Shown piece after piece: positions 1 through 7,279 of a stretch of 17,903 nucleotides of DNA (positions are counted from its first letter, which is position 1; every line of letters begins with the position of its first letter). Location of the stretch: assembly GCA_004552615.1 (NCBI GenBank), contig SFNZ01000051.1, positions 1 through 17,903 on the forward strand. Direction: 5' to 3'. The position numbers and the translations under genes are program-made. Source of the DNA: Bacteroidales bacterium. GTDB taxonomy: Bacteria > Bacteroidota > Bacteroidia > Bacteroidales > UBA932. The notes below the pieces were generated by a model, which was not told the origin of the DNA, did not search any database, and saw only the letters and a program-made list of their open reading frames with translations.

Positions 1-1
1 G

Positions 2-784
2 GTTCATACAGAACCATGACCAAGGTTTTTCCTTTGCAGAGAAATGGATGATTGCCCTGTCTTTGATTCCGGAATAGATATCCGGCCATCGTACATCCGC
101 CATATACTCTCTTTTAAGGAATCCGTTCAGGAGATTCCATTTGCATGGGAGTTCTTTCCATGTGTTTCTGAAGATTATATTCAGTATATCCTGATCAAGG
201 AAGTGACACTGATATTGCTCATCAGTAATGATTTGCTTTGCTTTCCGGAAGACTTGATAAGACTTGAAGGCATCCACGTCTATCAACATCATCCCGGCAT
301 TGAAGTATTTTCCGCGCCCTCTTGAGTTATCTATTCCAATGTGTTCAGATGCAAATTGAATTTGCCAAGGAGTATCATTAACTGCGGCCAAAGGTGCTCC
401 GGCCAAGTCGGCATCCAGAAGGTCACGGATATTTGCAGATACTATCATGTCCGGATCTAAATACAGGACTCTTTTCACCTCATCGCCGAGATAGTCTGCT
501 AATTTCAGCCTGAAGAAAGTGGCTGTCGTATAGTATGATGATACCTGAAATGCCTTGAATTCTTTCTTATCAGGATTTATCCAGATTAAACAGTTTCCGT
601 ATTTTTCAAAGATACTCTCAATTCTTTTTGTGTTCGAAATTGAGATATTGTCCGACAACACATATACCACGAATTTCAAATCCGCGTTGTTCTCAAACAA
701 TGAAATCAGGCAGACTCCGAGGTGTTGGGCATAATTGTCATCTGCCGCCATCATCACTGTGTATATTGGCCTGTGGTTCAGCAT
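2..784 (-). CDS. GT8-family glycosyltransferase, 3' end cut by window edge
   Basis: This reading frame is open from an ATG at 784 to the left window edge, giving 261 residues without the C-terminus. The family transfers a hexose (often glucose or galactose) from a nucleotide sugar onto lipopolysaccharide or capsule precursors in the cytoplasm. Visible GT8 signatures are the N-terminal AADDNYAQHLGV (13-24), the metal-binding DxD in LYLDPDMIV (D110, D112), the acceptor-site YFNAGMMLI (160-168), FLDQDILNIIF (195-205), and the C-terminal IIHFSAKEKPW (245-255) with its HxxxxxKPW pattern. Whole GT8 proteins are usually about 300-330 residues, so roughly 40-70 are outside the window. It starts 43 bases after the HAD gene and is probably co-transcribed with it from the UpxY promoter. 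Its base composition looks clearly more AT-rich than its neighbours, as is common for transferred polysaccharide genes. The sugar specificity cannot be told. Confidence 0.9.
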   Translation of the reverse strand, partial: MLNHRPIYTVMMAADDNYAQHLGVCLISLFENNADLKFVVYVLSDNISISNTKRIESIFEKYGNCLIWINPDKKEFKAFQVSSYYTTATFFRLKLADYLGDEVKRVLYLDPDMIVSANIRDLLDADLAGAPLAAVNDTPWQIQFASEHIGIDNSRGRGKYFNAGMMLIDVDAFKSYQVFRKAKQIITDEQYQCHFLDQDILNIIFRNTWKELPCKWNLLNGFLKREYMADVRWPDIYSGIKDRAIIHFSAKEKPWSWFCMN

Positions 785-827
785 CAAATCTACAGAATTA
801 TCTTCATCTCCTCTTATGCGAGTCCGG

Positions 828-1289
828 CTACTGCCCTTTCTTGCCGAAGAGGCGGGACCAGAAGCCGGGACGGGAGGCGGGGGCGAGGGAGTGGCTGGTG
901 GCGCGGAGATATTCGTCGTAAGTCCAGCGGTGCATGACCATGTCGTAGATCACGCCCCAGTCGGGAAGGCCGCCGAGGTTGCGGTCGTCGATATAGAGGT
1001 CGGCCTTGATCTTGCGGGAGGCCCGGAAAGAGTCATCCTGCATGTCGTCCGGCTGGTTCGAATTGACGGCATGGAACTCGAGACCTCTCGCACGGCAGAA
1101 GTCTATCGCTTCCTGGAGCAGCCTCCCTTCGCGTGCTGTCCAGAGAATCAATATGTTATGCTCCGCCTGAAGCTTCTTGAGGGTATAAATGGCGAATGGT
1201 ATTTCCTTACCGATAGAGGGATAACGGTGCTCAACTATGGTCCCGTCAAAATCTACTGCGATAATCATTTTATTTGTGTCAAGTTCCAT
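828..1289 (-). CDS. HAD-superfamily small hydrolase (BT_0820-like)
   Basis: A 153-residue protein of the small cap-less HAD type. HAD motif I is IIAVDFDGT (D13 nucleophile, D15 acid/base), motif II is the Thr of LWTAREG (T51), and the closing acidic pair is in LYIDDRNLGG (D101, D102). The N-terminal pattern resembles what I remember of the Bacteroides thetaiotaomicron protein BT_0820, whose structure is known but whose substrate is not; that comparison is from memory. I choose ATG 1289 because it lies one base after the stop of the upstream antiterminator gene. A longer frame reaches 1358, but it overlaps that gene and adds only non-conserved residues. The C-terminal 25 residues are Ser/Pro/Arg-rich and low-complexity. 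Tight coupling to an UpxY homologue suggests a role in a polysaccharide locus, but the reaction is unknown. Confidence 0.85.
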   Translation of the reverse strand: MELDTNKMIIAVDFDGTIVEHRYPSIGKEIPFAIYTLKKLQAEHNILILWTAREGRLLQEAIDFCRARGLEFHAVNSNQPDDMQDDSFRASRKIKADLYIDDRNLGGLPDWGVIYDMVMHRWTYDEYLRATSHSLAPASRPGFWSRLFGKKGQ

Positions 1290-1290
1290 G

Positions 1291-1830
1291 TTAATCTTCC
1301 AATACCTGGACCAGGTCAGGATGCACCAAGGCCTTCGCAACGGCGATGATGCCTTCAATCTCGATGACGAGCCTGCGGTCCCTTGCGCCCTTGACCTTGA
1401 GGAAAACTCCTTCGCGTCCTTCCATCGGACCGCCTGTCACGCGGACACGTGTTCCCCTGGTGAGGTTGAGTTCGCCAGGCTTGAAGTAGAGAAGTGTCTC
1501 GTCGTAGTCGGCTGTGACGGCAATGAACTGTCTCATCTGGTCGTCCGGGACGATGATCTTGCTGCCGCTTCTCATGTCCATCATGTACTGCATGAACGGG
1601 ATGGAATCCTCGGATTTGAGCCTGCGCATTTCTGACGGAGTAGTATGTACGAACAAAAGGTTGTGGATGACGGGGGCAAGAATCTTTTTCCGTGGGTGTT
1701 TCGAGTCCCGGACATATTTCTTGGGGATGTAGTTTTCTATGCCCTGTTCATCGAGCAGGCGCTGGGCGATAAGTTCCCTTCTGTAGGTAACTCTCATCGC
1801 AAACCATATACTGTCTTCGTCGTTGTTCAT
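1291..1830 (-). CDS. UpxY/NusG-family transcription antiterminator
   Basis: A 179-residue NusG paralogue. The N-terminal NGN domain starts with the typical IWFAMRVTYRRELIAQRLL, followed by NYIPKKY and NLLFVHTTPSEM. The C-terminal KOW domain is RGTRVRVTGGPMEGREGVF, running to about residue 165. In Bacteroides such UpxY proteins bind RNA polymerase on the leader of their own capsule operon and prevent early termination, so each acts on its own locus. That fits its place as first gene ahead of a HAD protein and a glycosyltransferase. I favour ATG 1830 over the ATG at 1875, because the extra 15 codons would be encoded across a palindrome (1839-1861) that looks like leader structure, and because homologues begin only a few residues before the WF motif. 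A consensus promoter lies about 175 bases upstream. No UpxZ-like inhibitor gene follows it. Confidence 0.88.
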   Translation of the reverse strand: MNNDEDSIWFAMRVTYRRELIAQRLLDEQGIENYIPKKYVRDSKHPRKKILAPVIHNLLFVHTTPSEMRRLKSEDSIPFMQYMMDMRSGSKIIVPDDQMRQFIAVTADYDETLLYFKPGELNLTRGTRVRVTGGPMEGREGVFLKVKGARDRRLVIEIEGIIAVAKALVHPDLVQVLED

Positions 1831-1838
1831 TGGTTCAT

Positions 1839-1861
1839 CTCGATAATATGTATTATCCGAG
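1839..1861 (-). promoter_or_regulatory. Palindrome just upstream of the UpxY start codon
   Basis: A near-perfect 23-base palindrome: CTCG, ATAATA, a two-base centre, TATTAT, one extra C, CGAG. It ends 8 bases before ATG 1830. As RNA it would form a hairpin next to the start codon. It is the first of four adjacent palindromes in the leader; the others are at 1873-1887, 1884-1901 and 1904-1916. It could be a target for autoregulation or part of the antitermination leader; the function is inferred. Confidence 0.45.
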
Positions 1862-2005
1862 GGCTTGACTAACAATGCAACGCATTGAAAATCAATTCAA
1901 TACAGCCTTCAAGGCTACAATACGCACTCAATGATGCCGTGGAATCTGAAAGATGGAAAAACTTGGAGCAGATACACAAACCTCATCATATCATATTGCA
2001 AGTGA

Positions 2006-2036
2006 CAAAGTTAGAACTTATTTCATAATAAACAAA
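2006..2036 (-). promoter_or_regulatory. Bacteroidetes-type promoter for the UpxY polysaccharide operon
   Basis: On the minus strand, TTTG at 2036-2033, a 19-base spacer and TAACTTTG at 2013-2006 match the primary-sigma consensus of Bacteroidetes (TTTG, 19-21 bases, TAnnTTTG) with no mismatch. Transcription should begin near position 2000, giving an untranslated leader of about 170 bases before ATG 1830. A leader of that length is what UpxY-type antitermination needs. Confidence 0.72.
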
Positions 2037-2070
2037 ATGAATAATGGTTCATTTTGGCTCACAAACAACG

Positions 2071-2098
2071 AGGGGGAGGTCTTTTAGCACCTCCCCCT
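2071..2098. terminator. Strong G/C hairpin between folD and the UpxY operon
   Basis: AGGGGGAGGT (2071-2080) and ACCTCCCCCT (2089-2098) form a perfect 10-bp stem with an 8-base loop. Neither side has a good run of U, so it is not a textbook intrinsic terminator. It lies upstream of the UpxY promoter and about 190 bases after the folD stop. It is therefore best read as a boundary for read-through from the purine operon, or as a 3'-end-protecting stem. Confidence 0.45.
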
Positions 2099-2100
2099 GT

Positions 2101-2290
2101 TAAATAGTTGACATTCTGCAATTTACGGAAATTTAAATTTTTTGAGGTTTTTTAATTTCTAATGAAATCTGTGTGACTCTGCCGGATTATAGCAGGGAAA
2201 CTGAACTTTTCCGTAAAATGTGACGAAATAAACTGATATTTGGCAAAATTTCCGTATTTGTGGCAAAATCCGGCAGCCTTTTCCTGCTAT
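2101..2290. other. AT-rich intergenic region with crossed inverted repeats
   Basis: There is no gene here. TTTACGGAAA (2122-2131) is inverted at 2208-2217, and TACGGAAATTT (2124-2134) is inverted at 2246-2256. CTGCCGGATT (2179-2188) is inverted at 2267-2276, and ATAGCAGG (2189-2196) is inverted at 2283-2290. The last two pairs are interlocked, not nested, so in RNA they would compete or form a pseudoknot. TGGCAAAAT is also directly repeated at 2241 and 2261. The role is unknown. Confidence 0.5.
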
Positions 2291-3151
2291 TTATTGCTTC
2301 TGGACATGACGGAGAAACAGCTCGATGGTGTTTTCCATCAGGCATGTTATGGTCATCGGACCGACTCCGCCAGGCACAGGAGTGATGACGGAAGCTATAG
2401 GCTCGACTGCCTGGTAGTCCACGTCCCCGCAGAGTTTGCCGGTCTCAGGGTCTCGGTTCACTCCGACGTCGATGACAACGGCTCCCGGGGATACCATGTC
2501 GGCAGTGACGAAACGCGGCCTGCCGATGGCTACGACGAGTATCTCTGCTGACCTGGTCACTGACGGAAGGTCGACGGTGCGGCTGTGGCAGATGGTGACT
2601 GTGGCGTTCCTGTCAAGAAGGAGTTTTGCCACCGGGAGTCCGACTATCTGGCTGCGGCCGATGACGACGGCACGTTTGCCCTTGATCTCGACTCCGGCTT
2701 CATCGAGCATGCGGATGATGCCTTTCGGGGTGCAAGGGACGGTGCAAGGCTGTTTCTGCCACAATGCGGCAACGTTGAGAGGGTGGAAGCCGTCCACGTC
2801 CTTGTCCTTGGAGATGGCTGCGATGACTTTGTCCTCGGAGATGTGGTCCGGAAGAGGGAGCTGTACGAGGATGCCGTCTACGGAGTCGTCTTCGTTGAGT
2901 CCTGCGATGATGTCGAGGAGCTCGGCTTCGGTGATGTCTGCCGGCTTGAGGATGGTGGTGTTGCGTATGCCCACGACTTCAGAGGCTTTTGCCTTGCCCC
3001 TGACGTATGACTGGCTGGCAGGGTCCTCGCCGACGAGGATGACTACGAGGTGAGGGACTCGGCCGTAGAGGGCAGGAAATGTCTTTACCTGCTCAGCCAT
3101 CGAGGCCTTGAGTTTGAGGGAAAGGTCTTTTCCGCTGATTATTGTTGACAT
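2291..3151 (-). CDS. folD: Bifunctional methylene-THF dehydrogenase / methenyl-THF cyclohydrolase
   Basis: FolD oxidises 5,10-methylene-THF with NADP+ and hydrolyses the product to 10-formyl-THF in the cytosol. At 286 residues it has the usual length. Visible motifs are SYVRGKAKA with the catalytic Tyr and Lys (about residues 48-56), the substrate-pocket DGILVQLPLP (about 92-101), the Rossmann segment VVIGRSQIVGLPVAKLL (about 161-177), and the C-terminal PVPGGVGPMT. It is the last gene of the purine cluster, where its product supplies the formyl donor for PurH and for a GAR transformylase encoded elsewhere. It is separated from purD by 172 bases containing a long palindrome, so its expression may be adjusted separately. 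I see no clear promoter of its own. The Cys-rich VQLPLP-to-TPKG stretch (QPCTVPCTPKG) is normal for the family. Confidence 0.97.
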   Translation of the reverse strand: MSTIISGKDLSLKLKASMAEQVKTFPALYGRVPHLVVILVGEDPASQSYVRGKAKASEVVGIRNTTILKPADITEAELLDIIAGLNEDDSVDGILVQLPLPDHISEDKVIAAISKDKDVDGFHPLNVAALWQKQPCTVPCTPKGIIRMLDEAGVEIKGKRAVVIGRSQIVGLPVAKLLLDRNATVTICHSRTVDLPSVTRSAEILVVAIGRPRFVTADMVSPGAVVIDVGVNRDPETGKLCGDVDYQAVEPIASVITPVPGGVGPMTITCLMENTIELFLRHVQKQ

Positions 3152-3211
3152 TGAGTTGATTCTTTTTAAGGTTTATTACGTATTATCCGCAATTCATATA
3201 ATGATGATCGT

Positions 3212-3292
3212 CTTCGTGAAAAACACCTGCCACCTAAAATTGGTCTCTGGAACCCGTGGTGGCATTTCCGGTGTCAAGTGTTTTGCACGAAG
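3212..3292 (-). promoter_or_regulatory. Long two-tier palindrome between purD and folD
   Basis: The outer arms at 3212-3226 and 3278-3292 pair over 15 positions with one mismatch (CTTCGTGCAAAACAC against GTGTTTTTCACGAAG on the minus strand). An inner 7-bp stem TGCCACC/GGTGGCA is at 3264-3258 and 3234-3228, with a possible GGT/ACC tip. No U-run follows, so a simple terminator is unlikely. Its place in the 172-base gap before folD suggests an RNA structure that sets the folD level, or a small relic element. No known riboswitch consensus was recognised. Confidence 0.5.
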
Positions 3293-3323
3293 GGATAAAG
3301 TGCTGTAGGAGCTGCTCAGTTTC

Positions 3324-4655
3324 TTATTCATTCAGCGCCCAGTGGCCGATGTCGGTGCGGTGGAAGAGATTGTCACAATCGACTTTCTCCACGGCGGCGA
3401 GAGCCTTGGCATGGGCCTCGGCAAGTGTCGGAGCCTGGGCGAGCACCATCAGGACACGGCCTCCGGCGGTGACGAGGGAATGGCCCCTTCCGTCGAAGTC
3501 CTCGTGGAGGTCACCGTCCTGGAATTTCTTCAGGGACGTTCCCATGTGGTAAACCTTCACCGAAGGGTCCGAAAGCGCATTGGCCAATCCCTTGATTTCC
3601 ACTCCCTTGGCGTATTTGCCGGGATAGCCCTTGGAGGCGAGTACGAAACCGATCGCGGCCCCGTCGGACCATTCGGCATCCGGAATAGGAAGGTCTGAGG
3701 CTACCGCCCAGAAAATCTCGAAAATGTCGGATTTCAGGCAAGGCAGCACGACTTCCGTCTCAGGATCCCCGAAACGGCAGTTGAACTCAATCACCTTGAT
3801 GCCGTCGGCGGTCTTCATCAGGCCTCCGTAGAGAACTCCGCGGAAAGGTGTCCCCTCGGCCACCATTGCGGCAGCCACCGGCTTCATTATATGTTCGAGA
3901 GCGTATGTCTTGTCCTCTCCGGTGATGAACGGAAGCGGGGTATATGCTCCCATTCCGCCGGTGTTCGGTCCTTCGTCCCCGTCGTATGCCCTTTTGTGGT
4001 CCTGGGCGAGAACCATCGGCTGGACATCCGTTCCGTTCACGAAGCACAGGAGCGAGAACTCAGGTCCTGAAAGGAATTCCTCGACGACCACCCGTCCGTG
4101 GCCGAAACGGTCATCCAGAAGCATGTCCCTGAGGGCATTGTCTGCCTGCTCGAGGTTCTCTGCTACCACCACGCCTTTTCCGGCAGCGAGTCCGTCGTAT
4201 TTGAGGACTGTCGGGAAAGATCCGGATTTCACATATTCCAGGGCCTCCTGGTAATCCGAGAAAGTGCGGTATGCTGCAGTAGGCACGTCATATTTGGCCA
4301 TCAGGGCCTTGGCGAAATCCTTGCTGGACTCGATGCGTGCCGCAGCCCTCGACGGGCCGAATATCCTGAGTCCCCGGGAGGTGAACTCGTCCGCGATTCC
4401 TGCGGCAAGCGACACCTCGGGACCCACAACGGTGAGGTCGATTCCCCTGCTTTCGGCGAAATCGGCCAGTTCGTCCACCTGGGTATCCTCGAGATGGACG
4501 CATTCGGCCTGGAGGGATATTCCGGCATTGCCGGGAGCGCAGAAAATCTTCTCCACCCTCGGGGAACGCGAGAGGGCATCCACGATGGCATGCTCACGTC
4601 CGCCTCCTCCGATGACGAGGACCTTGGCCCTGCGCGGGATTGTTGTCGTGCTCAT
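3324..4655 (-). CDS. purD: Phosphoribosylamine-glycine ligase (GAR synthetase)
   Basis: PurD joins 5-phosphoribosylamine and glycine using ATP, the second step to IMP. The 443-residue ATP-grasp protein shows the N-terminal VIGGGGREHA (about 14-23), CAPGNAGI, VVGPEVSLAAGI and GPSRAAARIESSK. It then has the ATP-grasp core KYDGLAAGKGVVVA, EEFLSGPEFSLL and QDHKRAYDGDEGPNTGGMGA, and the metal-binding EFNCRFGDPETE. All expected blocks are in order and no frame break is seen. The chosen ATG gives about 10 residues more than the shortest homologues (MSTTTIPRR before KVLVIGG), and no later ATG fits. Its start lies 6 bases after the purH stop, so the two are co-transcribed and probably translationally coupled. 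Confidence 0.97.
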   Translation of the reverse strand: MSTTTIPRRAKVLVIGGGGREHAIVDALSRSPRVEKIFCAPGNAGISLQAECVHLEDTQVDELADFAESRGIDLTVVGPEVSLAAGIADEFTSRGLRIFGPSRAAARIESSKDFAKALMAKYDVPTAAYRTFSDYQEALEYVKSGSFPTVLKYDGLAAGKGVVVAENLEQADNALRDMLLDDRFGHGRVVVEEFLSGPEFSLLCFVNGTDVQPMVLAQDHKRAYDGDEGPNTGGMGAYTPLPFITGEDKTYALEHIMKPVAAAMVAEGTPFRGVLYGGLMKTADGIKVIEFNCRFGDPETEVVLPCLKSDIFEIFWAVASDLPIPDAEWSDGAAIGFVLASKGYPGKYAKGVEIKGLANALSDPSVKVYHMGTSLKKFQDGDLHEDFDGRGHSLVTAGGRVLMVLAQAPTLAEAHAKALAAVEKVDCDNLFHRTDIGHWALNE

Positions 4656-4661
4656 CTGATA

Positions 4662-6212
4662 TCAGTGTTTGAAATGTCTCTCACCGGTGAAGAGCATGGT
4701 GATGCCTTTCTCGTCGGCGAGTTTGATGGAATCCTCGTCACGGATGCTGCCGCCCGGCTGGACAATGGCCTTGATGCCGTACTCTGCAGCGAGGGCAACC
4801 ACGTCGTTGAACGGGAAGAATCCGTCTGATGCGAGGACGAGTCCCTCTGCATTGATATCCTTTCCGGCCTCTTTCAATGTGGCTGCAGCCTGCTTGAGGG
4901 CGATTTCAGCGGAGCCTACACGGTTCATCTGTCCTGCACCCACGCCGTAGGTCATGCCGTCCTTGGCTACGACGATTGCATTGGATTTCACATGCTTTAC
5001 AATCTTCCAGGCGAATTCCATGTCGGCTATCTGGGCCTCGGTTGGCTTCACCGCGGTCACGCACTGCTCTGCGGAAACCGGCTTGATGTTGCTGTCGCGG
5101 TCCTGGACAAGCATTCCGCCGTTCATGCTGACATACTGTTTGCGTACTTTGTCGTCTTTCGACATGTCCACTTTCAGGACACGGAGATTCTTCTTGGTGC
5201 AGAGGAGTTCGAGTGCGTCCGGAGCGAATGAAGGAGCCATCACAATCTCGAGGAATATCGGCTTGAGCATCTGTGCTGTCTCGAGGTCGATTTCCCTGTT
5301 GGCTGCGACAATGCCGCCGAAGATGCTGGTCTTGTCAGCCTCGTAGGCCTTCTTCCAGGCCTCTGCAATGGTCTTGCCCGTGGCGCTGCCGCAAGGGTTC
5401 ATGTGCTTGACGCCTACGCAGAACGGCTCGTCGAACTCGCGGGCGATGTTCAATGTCGCATTGGCATCCTGTATATTGTTGTATGACAATTCCTTGCCGT
5501 TGAGCTGCTCGGCGGTGGCGAGTGAGAATGGCTCCACGTCGGCGCTGCTGTAGAATTTGGCCTGCTGGTGAGGGTTCTCGCCGTAACGGAGTTCCTGCTT
5601 CAGGTCATATTCGAGGAAGAGTTTCTCGTTCAGTCCGGCCTGGGCGCGCATGTAGGTGGCAATGGCCATGTCATATTCTGCGGTATGGGTATAGGCCTTG
5701 GCGGAAAGCTTGAGACGGGTCTCACGGGTGGTATTGCCGGTGGCCTCGATTTCCGAAAGAATGGTGGCGTAGTCCTCAGGGTTGCAGACCACTGTCACTG
5801 ACTCCCAGTTCTTGGCCGAGCTGCGGAGCATGGACGGGCCGCCTATGTCGATGTGCTCGACTGCATCTTCCATCGTTACGTCCGGCTTGGCGATGGTCTC
5901 GCGGAACGGATAGAGGTTCACGCATACGAGGTCGATTGTCTCTATTCCATTGTCCTCCAATGCTTTCATGTGTTCAGGGATATCCCTGCGGGCGAGGAGT
6001 GCACCGTGGATTTTCGGATGGAGGGTCTTGACCCTGCCGTCACAGATTTCAGGGAAACCGGTAACGTCGCTGACGCTTGTCACAGGGATGCCGGCCTCGC
6101 GGAGAAGTTTCATGGTGCCGCTTGTGGAAAGGATTTCCCATCCGAATGCGGCGAGACCTTTGGCGAATTCTACCACGCCGGTCTTATCGCTTACGCTAAT
6201 CAATGCTTTCAT
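4662..6212 (-). CDS. purH: Bifunctional AICAR transformylase / IMP cyclohydrolase
   Basis: PurH catalyses the last two steps to IMP: it formylates AICAR with 10-formyl-THF, then closes the ring. At 516 residues the length is typical. The N-terminal MGS-like cyclohydrolase domain begins ALISVSDKTGVVEFAKGL and includes STSGTMKLL and GRVKTLHPKIHGALL. The transformylase domain carries ELRYGENPHQ, the catalytic KHMNPCGSAT block, MAPSFAPDALELL, and the C-terminal GSIRDEDSIKLADEKG with MLFTGERHFKH as the end. It sits 23 bases after purM and 6 before purD. Its cofactor links it to folD at the end of the same operon. Confidence 0.98.
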   Translation of the reverse strand: MKALISVSDKTGVVEFAKGLAAFGWEILSTSGTMKLLREAGIPVTSVSDVTGFPEICDGRVKTLHPKIHGALLARRDIPEHMKALEDNGIETIDLVCVNLYPFRETIAKPDVTMEDAVEHIDIGGPSMLRSSAKNWESVTVVCNPEDYATILSEIEATGNTTRETRLKLSAKAYTHTAEYDMAIATYMRAQAGLNEKLFLEYDLKQELRYGENPHQQAKFYSSADVEPFSLATAEQLNGKELSYNNIQDANATLNIAREFDEPFCVGVKHMNPCGSATGKTIAEAWKKAYEADKTSIFGGIVAANREIDLETAQMLKPIFLEIVMAPSFAPDALELLCTKKNLRVLKVDMSKDDKVRKQYVSMNGGMLVQDRDSNIKPVSAEQCVTAVKPTEAQIADMEFAWKIVKHVKSNAIVVAKDGMTYGVGAGQMNRVGSAEIALKQAAATLKEAGKDINAEGLVLASDGFFPFNDVVALAAEYGIKAIVQPGGSIRDEDSIKLADEKGITMLFTGERHFKH

Positions 6213-6235
6213 GTCGTTGAAGTTTTATGTTTATG

Positions 6236-7267
6236 TTAAAGGAGGGCGATGTCCACGCCCGGGACGTCTGTAACACAGCCGATTATGGAAGCCTTGTCGC
6301 CATAGCCGGCCAGGATGTCGATTGCTTTCCGGGCCTCGGACCTGTCCATTGCGAGGACCATGCCGACTCCCATGTTGTAGATGTTGAACATCTCGCGGTG
6401 GCTGATGTTGCCGTGTTTCTCGAGGAAACGGAAGATCGGAAGAATCTCCCATGTACCTTCGTCCACGTGGATGCCCTGTCCCTCGCGGAGGATGCGCGGG
6501 ATGTTCTCGTCGAAACCGCCTCCGGTGATATGGGCGACTCCGTGGACGTCACAGTTGCGGATGACGTCGAGGACCTGCTTCACATAGATCCTGGTCGGGG
6601 TGAGGGCGACTTCCCCGAGAGGCTTGTCCCCGAGTTCCGGATATACCTTGTGGAGGTCGAGTCCCGCGTCGGAGAATATCTTGCGGACAAGGCTGAAACC
6701 GTTGGAATGTACTCCCGTGGAGGCGATTCCCACGAGCACGTCGCCGGCCTTGACCTTGGTTCCGTCGATGAGTTTGGACTTCTCGACCACTCCTGTGGTG
6801 TAGCCCGCGATGTCATATTCCCCGTCTCCGTACATTCCCGGCATTTCGGCGGTCTCGCCGCCAATGAGGGCGCAACCGGCCTGGCGGCATCCCTCTGCGA
6901 CTCCGGCCACGATGGCCTCGACCTTGGACGGGATGTTCTTGCCGACAGCCACATAGTCGAGGAAGAACAGCGGTTCGGCACCCTGTGCGAGGACGTCGTT
7001 CACGCACATTGCGACAGCATCAATTCCGATGGTGTCATGCTTGTCCATTGCAAATGCAAGTTTCAGTTTCGTTCCGACACCGTCGGTTCCGCTCACGAGG
7101 ACCGGCTCCTTGATGTTCAATGCCGAGAGGTCGAACATGCCTCCGAACGAGCCGATGTTGCCCATCACCCCCGTGCGGGATGTGGAGGCTACGTGTTTCT
7201 TGATACGGCGGACGACGTCGTATCCGGCTTCGAGGCTTACGCCTGCTTTCTCATAATCTACTGCCAT
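6236..7267 (-). CDS. purM: Phosphoribosylformylglycinamidine cyclo-ligase (AIR synthetase)
   Basis: PurM uses ATP to close formylglycinamidine ribonucleotide into aminoimidazole ribonucleotide, the fifth step. The protein has 343 residues, as expected. The ATP-binding and dimer motifs VLVSGTDGVGTKLKLAF, IGIDAVAMCVNDVLAQGAEP, ALIGGETAEMPGMY, VGIASTGVHSNGFSLVRKI and HITGGGFDENIPRIL appear in order. It lacks a short C-terminal part that some bacterial homologues have, but no catalytic block is missing. It lies 12 bases downstream of purF and is followed 23 bases later by purH. A 378-residue open frame on the opposite strand here is a composition effect, not a gene. Confidence 0.97.
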   Translation of the reverse strand: MAVDYEKAGVSLEAGYDVVRRIKKHVASTSRTGVMGNIGSFGGMFDLSALNIKEPVLVSGTDGVGTKLKLAFAMDKHDTIGIDAVAMCVNDVLAQGAEPLFFLDYVAVGKNIPSKVEAIVAGVAEGCRQAGCALIGGETAEMPGMYGDGEYDIAGYTTGVVEKSKLIDGTKVKAGDVLVGIASTGVHSNGFSLVRKIFSDAGLDLHKVYPELGDKPLGEVALTPTRIYVKQVLDVIRNCDVHGVAHITGGGFDENIPRILREGQGIHVDEGTWEILPIFRFLEKHGNISHREMFNIYNMGVGMVLAMDRSEARKAIDILAGYGDKASIIGCVTDVPGVDIALL

Positions 7268-7279
7268 ATAACGATAATT

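Noticed and set aside
735..1349. 204-residue plus-strand frame opposite the HAD gene
   Set aside because: It is antisense to a gene with clear HAD motifs; the protein is low-complexity and matches nothing.
2122..2217. Invertible promoter flanked by TTTACGGAAA repeats
   Set aside because: The arms are only 10-11 bases, shorter than known Bacteroides invertible promoter repeats. The good promoter lies outside the segment, and no recombinase gene is near.
3152..3323. ZTP or THF riboswitch ahead of folD
   Set aside because: These are plausible by context, but I could not find their conserved sequence blocks; only the palindrome is present.
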